A DNA stretch of 5,157 nt, taken from positions 1 through 5,157 of the forward strand of contig MIBM01000318.1 of assembly GCA_001830645.1 (NCBI GenBank), in the 5' to 3' direction. Position 1 is the first letter of the stretch. Each line of letters begins with the position of its first letter. The DNA comes from Spirochaetes bacterium RIFOXYC1_FULL_54_7. GTDB taxonomy: Bacteria > Spirochaetota > Spirochaetia > Treponematales > UBA12059. The translations under genes were made by a program, and so were the position numbers. The notes beneath the pieces are model-generated. The model ran no database searches and was not told where the DNA came from. It saw only the letters and a list, made by a program, of their open reading frames with translations. Below are positions 1-5,157 of this stretch, in pieces.

Positions 1-217
1 TGCAGAAACCCGGCCGGCCGCTGGCCCTGGCGTAGCCATCGGCCATGTGGGCCGCGCCTTGCTCGTGCCTGGCAAGGATGGTCTTGATGCCGCTTCTGGC
101 CAGGGCCTCGTAGATGGGCAGGTTGGCGCCTCCCGGGTAGGCAAAGATCAGCTCTACGCCGGCGTCCTCCAGCCCTTTTACCAGCCTCTTGGCTCCTGTG
201 GATTTACCTTTCTTCAC
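1..217 (-). CDS. ilvB: Acetolactate synthase large subunit, N-terminal part (runs off the window)
   Basis: Acetolactate synthase (acetohydroxyacid synthase) uses thiamine diphosphate to condense two pyruvates, or pyruvate with 2-oxobutyrate. This is the first shared step of valine, leucine and isoleucine synthesis in the cytoplasm. The 72 visible codons carry the family's N-terminal signature: [20 protein letters not shown] at residues 20-39, then [19 protein letters not shown] at 49-67. Glu52 in HEQ is the expected catalytic glutamate that activates the cofactor. I chose GTG at 217-215 as the start because an in-frame TGA lies five codons upstream (232-230), a strong AGGGGG Shine-Dalgarno sits 5 nt before it, and no ATG is available until inside the conserved domain. 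The family is usually about 550-600 residues, so most of the gene is missing from the window. The upstream branched-chain leader peptide and attenuator agree with this identity. Other ThDP enzymes are possible in principle, but the [12 protein letters not shown] motif plus the leader make ilvB by far the best call. Confidence 0.93.
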
Positions 218-222
218 GTATG

Positions 223-228
223 CCCCCT
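223..228 (-). promoter_or_regulatory. Ribosome binding site of ilvB
   Basis: AGGGGG lies 5 nt upstream of the GTG at 217-215. It supports this non-ATG start, because the reading frame is closed by TGA at 232-230 immediately upstream. Confidence 0.75.
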
Positions 229-282
229 GTCACTTTCTGGTCTGCACATCAATCCATGTGATCTGCTTTTTAGCCAGGAGAT

Positions 283-317
283 AAAAAAAGGGCCTGTCGC
301 CGGAAGGCGACAGGCCC
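283..317 (-). terminator. Rho-independent terminator / attenuator hairpin ahead of ilvB
   Basis: On the minus strand, GGGCCTGTCGCC (317-306) pairs perfectly over 12 bp with GGCGACAGGCCC (301-290) across a TTCC loop. A run of seven T (289-283) follows directly. It is therefore a textbook intrinsic terminator for leftward transcription. It lies 22 nt after the leader peptide stop and 65 nt before ilvB, inside the ilvB transcript and not at the end of a gene, which makes it an attenuator. It would also stop any read-through arriving from the kinase gene upstream. The plus strand has no T-run on the other side of the stem, so it acts in one direction only. Confidence 0.95.
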
Positions 318-339
318 GGATGTTACTCCTGGGTTAGCC

Positions 340-438
340 CTATCCACTTCTCCGGCGGCTGCCTTGGGGAATAAGTACTAGTACGAGTACAAGGGAGAGT
401 AGGGATACAGAAAGACTGCTCGCCGCTGACTGGTACAT
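340..438 (-). CDS. Branched-chain amino acid leader peptide (32 aa) controlling ilvB
   Basis: This is a short cis-acting leader peptide whose translation senses charged Leu, Val and Ile tRNA; the peptide itself needs no function. ATG 438-436 is followed by 32 sense codons and TAG at 342-340. Residues 13-23 read LLSLVLVLVLI, so 10 of 11 are branched-chain; overall there are 7 Leu, 4 Val and 1 Ile in 32 residues. All four Val codons are GTA. The Leu codons are CTT (3), CTA (2) and CTC (2), with no CTG, the common Leu codon in the neighbouring genes. GGAG at 451-448 lies 9 nt before the ATG, and a second AGGA (445-442) is closer. The predicted promoter is just upstream and the terminator is 22 nt downstream. 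It is functionally equivalent to enterobacterial IvbL/IlvL but not recognisably similar in sequence outside the control codons. A chance frame with such composition in exactly this place is unlikely. Confidence 0.9.
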   Translation of the reverse strand: MYQSAASSLSVSLLSLVLVLVLIPQGSRRRSG

Positions 439-479
439 TGTTCCTAGCTCCGTTACTGGTGTGTATAAGGTCTGTAGAA

Positions 480-508
480 ACAATAAAGGACTTGTGGATT
501 GTGGTCAA
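480..508 (-). promoter_or_regulatory. Predicted sigma70-type promoter for the ilvB leader transcript
   Basis: The -35 box TTGACC (508-503) matches 5 of 6 consensus bases. A spacer of exactly 17 nt (502-486) follows, then a -10 box TATTGT (485-480) matching 4 of 6. Transcription would start at about 473-475, some 35 nt before the leader peptide ATG. The -35 box begins 9 nt after the kinase stop codon (520-518). A weaker alternative -10, TATACA around 466-461, lacks a well-placed -35. Confidence 0.7.
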
Positions 509-517
509 GGGGGGCGG

Positions 518-2575
518 TCAGAGCCTTGCGGTGTACAGGTTATCCTTGAAGCTCAGTTTGTACGCAAGACCCTGTTCCTGTTTTTCTTCGATAACGGCAC
601 CGAGCTGCCCCTCGCCGATCATGAAAATGAAGTTCAAACCCATCCTACCCCCGGTCCTAGGGTCAAACCTGGACGGCAATCCCAGTCCATCATCGGCCAC
701 ACGAAGCCGGATGGTGCCATCATCGCTCAAGCCAAGATTGATGCGTATGATGCCGATTCTGCCATCCGGGAAGGCATGCCGCAGGGAGTTGGAGATTATC
801 TCGCTCAGGACAAGACCGCAGGGAGTTGGAGATTATCTCGCTCAGGACAAGACCGCAGGGGATGGCGGTGTCGATAAGGACGAAGACATCATCCAGCTTT
901 GTTTCAAAGCAGACCTGGCCGGTACAGGCAGTCTGGTTCCTGGTGAAGAGCTTGACCAGGTCGGCAATGTACTCCTTCAGGTTCAGACGGGACAGATCCT
1001 GGGAATCGTACAGTCTCTGGTGCACCAGGGCCATGGACTGTATGCGGCTCTGGGCTTCCGTAAAAGGGGCTTTCAGGCTTTCATCGCCGGAATACTCCGC
1101 CTGCAGTTACAGCATGGCCACTATGACGTTCATGTTGTTGCGTGTACGATGGTATAGCTCACGCAGTAGAACCTCTTTTTCTGTAAGGGAGGACCTCAAC
1201 CTCTCCTCCGCGTTTTTCCGCTCGCTGATATCGATGACGAAGGCAAGGAGCGCGGACCCATCAGGTAGGTCTATCATGGAGCTGGCCATGTAGACAGGGA
1301 ACTTCCTGCCATCCCTACGCAACGCTATGGATTCGATCTCATTGGGTACCGGCAAGCCACGACTACGCCTGCGTATCCTTTCCCTGCTGGCTTCCTGCTC
1401 TTCCGGAACAAACAGGCTTGGAGCATCGACTCCGGCCAGAATCTCATCCTCCTTCAATCCCATGGTGCTCAGGAACTTGGGATTGGCATAGTGGATGGTT
1501 GACCCTCTGACGATGCAGATGGCCAAGGGTGACTGTTCTATGAAGGCCCGGAAGCGCCTCTCGCTGGTCTCCAGCCGCTGCCTGTCTTCAGCCAGGGAAG
1601 CCACCAGTTGCATGACAGCCCGGCATAGGTTTGCTACGAGAGTCTGGTACTGTCGGTTTTCATCAAACTTGAGAGACCGCAGTCCTCCGGTCGCAAGTAT
1701 GGTCTGCAGTTCCGTGGACAGATTGTCCATTGAAGAAGGATCGTTGCCGTGCATTGATTCAAACAGGGTGGACAGTGCCTCTATCATGCCCATCTGGGAC
1801 CTGTGTTCACTCTGGAGTGTTGAAAACTCGTGAGGCAGTCCACGGATCGACATGGTGAGAAGCCAGAAAGCAAATGCCAGAGCCGCTGAAGTCAAGACAA
1901 GTATCAAGGCCCGGAGGCTGATATCCTGGGTGACAATCAGCCTGGATCCAGGCATGGATGAAAGGGCTGTATGCACCGATGCATACAGGCATCCGGATTC
2001 GAAGGAGAACGGACATGACCGGAAGACATTGCCTATCCTGGCTGGGTTGTCGGTGTACCAGATTATTCCGTTTGTGGCGACAGACAGGCGGGCATAGCCA
2101 GTGATAGGCAGGGGGAGGAATCCCGGGGTTCCATTGACAGTACTATGAAGGTATAACCAGCATGCTTGATGAAGTGGACGCAGTGCAATCCATCCACCAG
2201 GTCGGGGAAGAAGATTACCAGGGTATGTCCCGGTGCAAGATCATGGATTTTGCCGAAGAAACCTGCGGCATTGAGGCGCAGGCCTACCATGCCTGAGACA
2301 GGCGCCTTCAGGACCTCGCCGTCTACCGAAATGACCAGGTTATGCACGATCCAGGCTGGATTGTTTTCCAGGGAGCCATTGGCAATGGCTTCGATTTCTG
2401 CCAGCCGGTTCAGGAACAGGTCTTGCCAGACCCGCGTGGCTATTCTCCTGTCGAGGCTACTCATGGCAATGAAGATCGCGAAGAAAGACAGCAGCATCAC
2501 CAGGAACAATACCGATATCCAGCGGAGGGTGGAAGCTATCCTGGCATGGAGGCTACGGATGCTATGGTCAGACAT
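518..2575 (-). pseudogene. Membrane sensor histidine kinase (PAS, HisKA_2, HATPase), disrupted by three lesions
   Basis: A two-component sensor kinase autophosphorylates on histidine and passes the phosphate to a response regulator. Undoing the indels gives 674 codons including the stop. Domains in restored numbering: cytoplasmic N-terminus; TM1 about 17-38 (WISVLFLVMLLSFFAIFIAM); extracytoplasmic sensor region about 39-221; TM2 about 222-244; linker; PAS about 338-455 (from RRFRAFIEQSPLAICIV to AFVIDISERK); HisKA_2 H-box LYHRTRNNMNVIVAML with phospho-acceptor His476; N-box IISNSLRHAFP near 581-591; ATP-binding VADDGLGLP at 614-622.

Lesions: (a) a one-base loss around 2111-2120, where the upstream frame ends at TAA 2065-2063; (b) an in-frame TAA at 1109-1107, codon 490, 14 codons after the His; (c) a 37-bp tandem duplication (781-854) that frameshifts the N-box. 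Removing 37 bases and adding one makes 2022 nt, exactly divisible by three. The start ATG at 2575 has only a weak GGA Shine-Dalgarno 9 nt upstream. The gene follows a binding-protein gene by 33 nt, so the two probably formed a ligand-sensing pair. No response regulator is in view. As read, it cannot make an active kinase. Confidence 0.88.
779..860. repeat. Perfect 37-bp tandem direct duplication inside the kinase ATPase domain
   Basis: Bases 781-817 and 818-854 are identical, and the identity extends 2 bases left (779-780) and 6 bases right (855-860), giving 2.2 copies with period 37. Because 37 is not a multiple of three, it shifts the kinase frame between the PCGLVLSEIISNSLR segment and HAFPDGRIG. 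Removing one copy leaves CCCTGCGG (minus strand) at both edges of the segment, an 8-bp direct repeat well suited to replication slippage. The copies show no divergence, which suggests a recent event or a mechanism that keeps them identical. Confidence 0.97.
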
Positions 2576-2608
2576 CGGTGCACATCCATCGGAATGCCTG
2601 AAGCAGGA

Positions 2609-3719
2609 TCATGGCTGATCCTCTATGAAATACACCGAGCGCAGTTGGCCATCCACGGTCTGCATCACAATGGTCCTGCTGGTGATGCTGTCCCCGTACT
2701 CATCCATCGACAATAGACCATAGGCTGTCTCGTATGACCGGGGAGTTTCAAGCCAGGACTTGAGGGCTGCCCGGGAAGGACCGACGGCTTCCACTGCCTG
2801 CCTGATGATATCCAGGATCGATACAAGGTAAAAGGAGCCGTTGGTGGCTGTCATGCTGTATTTTTTTTCGAATTCCGAAATTTCAGTTTTGAACGTGCCT
2901 TTGAGGTCATCCAGACTCAGCATGAAAAACAGTACCCCGTCCAAGGCAGGGCCGGAGTACAACGAAAGGATTTCGGTTGATCCCCACGATGCAGAGCCGA
3001 TCAGGTACCAATCTCCCCTTACACGGATCAAGTTTATGACCTGGATCAGATCCTTTGCGGGGAGGATGGTGAAAAGGCCTTCGGGTTTGAAGCTTTCGAT
3101 TTCCTGTGCAAGCGCCTCTGTTGTGGAAAATGGTACCTGCAGGATATCTCCTGTGTAGTGGGCCACCAGCATGCTTACATAAGGATCCACATAGGCTGTG
3201 TTGGCAGTGGAGGTCACCAGCAAGAGTCGCTTGCAGCCTTTATCAATATAGATACGTGCCCCGGCCCTGGCCTGGGCATCATTGCTGGGGCTCAGCCTGA
3301 AGAATCCATCTTTCCTGCCACTGAGCAAGGCAGAGGATGCTGTGACGCCGAAGGTTGGAATCCCCGACTCCGCTGTAGCCTCTGCCAGCCAGGCACCATC
3401 CTTGCTGAGAACCCCGCCGATAACCAGGGACACCCCGAGATCATCCAGGCGCATATATGCCACACGTACCGCCTCAGGGGTGGCGTGGGGGATTCTCGAT
3501 GATGACTTTCACTGGACGAAACCCGATTCTGGTGGCCTTGTCCTGGTAACAGCGGGCATAGAAGTTTATCTCATTGCCCAGGGAAGTGTCGATCGGCAGA
3601 ATCATGCCAATCTGCACCGGAGCCAGGATGAACCGGAAGGAGGAAAGCAATACTATCACGGCAATCGCAACGAGGCCTGAACGGACGGCCCATCCATGGA
3701 ATTGCCCTGCTTGTTTCAT
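2609..3719 (-). pseudogene. LivJ-type (Peripla_BP_6) periplasmic binding protein, frameshifted
   Basis: Proteins of this type 1 periplasmic binding fold capture small ligands, often amino acids or amides, outside the cytoplasmic membrane. They feed an ABC transporter or a sensor. ATG 3719-3717 has an excellent AAGGAG 5 nt upstream. A hydrophobic segment (about residues 14-33, SGLVAIAVIVLLSSF) serves as a signal peptide or anchor; there is no lipobox cysteine. The mature part starts PVQIGMILPIDTSLG, typical of the family, and later shows VSLVIGGVLSKDGAWLAEA and GIPTFGVTASS.

The first frame stops at TGA 3476-3474 and the second continues from about residue 78 to TGA 2611-2609. Dropping one C from the C5 run at 3491-3487 gives IIENPHATPEAVRVAYMRLD and a 370-codon frame (369 aa), a normal family length. 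No permease or ATPase gene is nearby, and a sensor kinase follows by 33 nt, so a sensing role is more likely than transport. The ligand cannot be told from sequence. A sequencing indel is an alternative to true inactivation. Confidence 0.85.
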
Positions 3720-3751
3720 GCAGGCTCCTTGTTGTTTGTTATGTATGGGCC

Positions 3752-5157
3752 CTAGGCGTGGTGCCCCTTGCCCGTTTCTACCCAGATCGGACTTGACCAT
3801 GCCTGGTGGGCATCGTCCTGAGTAACTCTAATATAATACCAGTTGGTGTCCAGTTCTACAACTGTGTCCAGCTGCAATTCCAGTTCCGCCGCCTTGGTAT
3901 GCTGGCCGAGTATCACTTCATTGTTGTGAAGCAGTTTCAGGGCAAGGGGGCCTGTTCCCAGCACGCTGGCCCTGATATCCAGCTTCTGTCCCTGGCTTGC
4001 CTGGATGATGCTGCCCATTGGTTTCCCATTGATGGTGAGCCAGAGATGTATCCGTGCACCGGTGGTAGCCCAGGTGAAACGGTCATACAAGGCCTTGAAG
4101 ACATTATCCCTGGTAAGGCTGGGCAGATAGGCTGCCAGGATGCCGCCTTCCACACCGTGCTCCATCTGGTGGGAGTCGCTGCCACCGGTGAAGCCCAAAT
4201 GGTAGCCTCTGGCCAGGGCATCCTGGACGCTGCAATGGGCAAGCTGGGGGTTGTTCTTGGTATGGATGCTCTGGTTGCCGTAGTATTCCGATGGGGCGTG
4301 GCGGGAGAATATTTCAACCTGCCGCTGTACCTCCTCGTCGTGGAAGGCCCAGTCGGTAGCAGCGCTTACCATGCTCCAGGTGGCGGCAGGATGGTGGGGG
4401 AAGGCCATGGCCTTGTACCGGCGTACACTCTGGAACAGCCGGTCCGGGGTCATGCCGCCGGCGTCGCAGGAGCGGAACACTTCGCCGTCATTGCCTGGAT
4501 AATAAACATTCTTGTGGCCGAAATCGTAGCGGTACTCGTTTGGGGTCCATTCATAGGACAAGATAGTGGTCAGGTGGCCGTCCACGTTGAACAGCCGGCT
4601 GGTGGTGCGATTCCACTCCCACTCGGCCGGGCTCATCCAGTCCGGGTAGCAGTCGTGGTCGGTCAGGGCGGTAAAGTCCAGCTTGGCACCGACTCTGGCA
4701 TAGTGGAAGTACTGGTCTATCTCGCCTACGCCGTCGGAGATGCCGCTCTGTCCGTGGATGTCGCCGAAACAGGGTTTCAGGGCCCCAAGACCGTGCTTCA
4801 CCAGCCAGCGCTCGGTAGCCGCGTCCGGTGGACAATCCAGGGTCTTGGGGGTGGGTATGGGCAGGGTAAAGGTATTTTCGGTCTTTTCCGCGTCTGCCGA
4901 TGCAAGGGTCTGGAAGGCATCCAGGCTGAGGCTGCTGTAGACAACCTGGGCGTTGCGGTGGGCCTGGTGGCCGTTCTTGAGGGCAAACTGCCAGCACAGG
5001 TGCAGGTGCTTGTCCTCTACAAGGCGGATGTGGGGATGCACCGAGCAGTTGCCGTCATTGAAGGACATAATGACCGATTCGGTCCATCTGCCGTCTTTGC
5101 CCCGGTATCTGACATGTACATTTGTCTTGCCCCAGGTGTAGGCAAAGGCCGCGTTGC
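3752..5157 (-). CDS. Beta-propeller (BNR-like) plus DUF3604 / CehA-McbA-type metallohydrolase, 5' end outside window
   Basis: The frame is open from the window edge to TAG 3754-3752, giving 467 visible codons. Numbering from the Met at 5068-5066 for reference, the part before about residue 55, including 29 residues upstream of that Met (TWGKTNVHVRYRGKDGRW...), resembles a BNR/sialidase-type beta-propeller, with CWQ near 25-27 and NAQVVYSS at 39-46. From about residue 98 a PHP-like metal-dependent hydrolase domain of the DUF3604 group follows: FGDIHGQSGISDG (101-113), ALTDHD (134-139), SYEW (171-174), FPHHPAA (223-229), VEIFSRH (251-257) and GGSDSHQ (295-301). The Asp/His/Glu residues in these motifs are the likely metal ligands. 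A beta-rich tail (about 340-438) ends the protein.

The substrate is unknown; related CehA and McbA hydrolyse carbamate or phosphonate pesticides, but that cannot be assumed here. I do not accept Met 5068 as the start, because propeller-like sequence continues upstream in frame. The binding-protein gene begins 32 nt downstream, which suggests co-transcription. Confidence 0.82.
   Translation of the reverse strand, partial: NAAFAYTWGKTNVHVRYRGKDGRWTESVIMSFNDGNCSVHPHIRLVEDKHLHLCWQFALKNGHQAHRNAQVVYSSLSLDAFQTLASADAEKTENTFTLPIPTPKTLDCPPDAATERWLVKHGLGALKPCFGDIHGQSGISDGVGEIDQYFHYARVGAKLDFTALTDHDCYPDWMSPAEWEWNRTTSRLFNVDGHLTTILSYEWTPNEYRYDFGHKNVYYPGNDGEVFRSCDAGGMTPDRLFQSVRRYKAMAFPHHPAATWSMVSAATDWAFHDEEVQRQVEIFSRHAPSEYYGNQSIHTKNNPQLAHCSVQDALARGYHLGFTGGSDSHQMEHGVEGGILAAYLPSLTRDNVFKALYDRFTWATTGARIHLWLTINGKPMGSIIQASQGQKLDIRASVLGTGPLALKLLHNNEVILGQHTKAAELELQLDTVVELDTNWYYIRVTQDDAHQAWSSPIWVETGKGHHA

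Larger units (their letters stand above)
218..473 (-). promoter_or_regulatory. ilvB leader region with transcription attenuator
   Basis: This untranslated leader of about 255 nt separates the predicted transcription start (around 473-475) from the ilvB GTG. In order it holds a ribosome binding site (GGAG, 451-448), a 32-codon Leu/Val/Ile-rich reading frame, a 22-nt spacer, an intrinsic terminator, and about 65 nt leading to ilvB. This is the classic layout of ribosome-mediated attenuation known from enterobacterial ilv and leu operons: scarce charged branched-chain tRNAs stall the leader ribosome and prevent the terminator from forming. The elements are seen directly; the mechanism is inferred from the known systems. 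I could not identify a strong conventional antiterminator. A short CCGGA (355-351) with TCCGG (320-316) pairing and a bulged pairing of 424-416 with the terminator 5' arm are the only candidates I found. Apart from the leader peptide I see no gene in this stretch. Confidence 0.82.

Noticed and set aside
214..249. Second tiny frame (ATG 249-247, 11 residues) whose TGA overlaps the ilvB GTG
   Set aside because: It has no Shine-Dalgarno and no branched-chain codon bias; overlap with the start is likely coincidental.
47..337. Plus-strand open frame of 96 codons
   Set aside because: It is antisense to ilvB and the attenuator hairpin; the minus strand carries the unmistakable acetolactate synthase signature.
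375..384. Perfect 10-bp palindrome GTACTAGTAC as an operator site
   Set aside because: It falls wholly inside the control codons and follows from the GTACTN codon repeat, so it needs no separate explanation.
218..473. T-box riboswitch as the mechanism for the ilvB leader
   Set aside because: I see no T-box consensus (AGGGUGGNACCGCG-like) ahead of the terminator, and a leader peptide with control codons explains the region better.
323..508. Minus-strand 61-codon frame overlapping the leader peptide
   Set aside because: It starts at the TTG inside the predicted -35 box, is in a different frame from the Leu/Val-rich leader, and would not be on the mRNA if transcription starts near 473.
720..1034. 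Separate small gene starting at the Met of MALVHQRLYDSQ
   Set aside because: It is in the same frame as the kinase upstream of the TAA and matches the middle of the HisKA_2/HATPase region, so it is a fragment of the broken kinase.
438..1157. Long plus-strand open frame of 239 codons
   Set aside because: It lies antisense to the kinase and shows no family motif or compositional bias of a real protein. The opposite strand encodes recognisable HisKA_2 and HATPase sequence, and this frame exists partly because of the tandem duplication.
5066..5068. ATG as the start of the DUF3604 gene
   Set aside because: The frame stays open to the window edge with propeller-like sequence, and I see no good Shine-Dalgarno before this ATG.

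Overview
This 5157-base window is read almost wholly from the minus strand. GC is moderate to high, and the genes use many AGG and ATA codons alongside CTG. It is bacterial. The sensor kinase carries an 'ELYHRTRNNMNV'-type H-box, a style I associate with spirochaete HisKA_2 kinases. A spirochaete is therefore my tentative guess; Chloroflexota or Firmicutes cannot be excluded.

Layout in the direction of transcription (right to left): (1) 5157-3752, the 3' part of a large gene whose start lies outside the window. It encodes BNR/sialidase-like beta-propeller sequence followed by a DUF3604 (CehA/McbA-type, PHP-like) metallohydrolase domain. (2) 3719-2609, a secreted or membrane-anchored LivJ-type periplasmic binding protein, broken by one single-base frameshift. 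(3) 2575-518, a membrane sensor histidine kinase (two TM segments, extracytoplasmic region, PAS, HisKA_2, HATPase). It is broken by three separate lesions: a one-base frameshift, an in-frame TAA just after the H-box, and a perfect 37-bp tandem duplication that frameshifts the ATPase domain. (4) 508-218, a compact regulatory region: a sigma70-like promoter, a 32-codon leader peptide rich in Leu/Val/Ile, and a 12-bp GC-rich hairpin followed by seven U. (5) 217-1, the N-terminal 72 codons of ilvB (acetolactate synthase large subunit), truncated by the window edge.

Genes 1-3 are closely spaced (32-33 nt gaps) with no visible terminator between them and look like one operon. The binding protein and kinase together resemble a ligand-sensing module. 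No response regulator or transporter permease is in the window. As read here, both sensing genes are non-functional, although undoing the indels restores full-length frames of 370 and 674 codons (the kinase TAA would remain). The genes on either side show no lesion in their visible parts.

The clearest regulatory discovery is the leader peptide and attenuator in front of ilvB. It indicates that branched-chain amino acid synthesis is controlled by ribosome-mediated transcription attenuation. The peptide is only 32 codons long and lies in a stretch without other genes.
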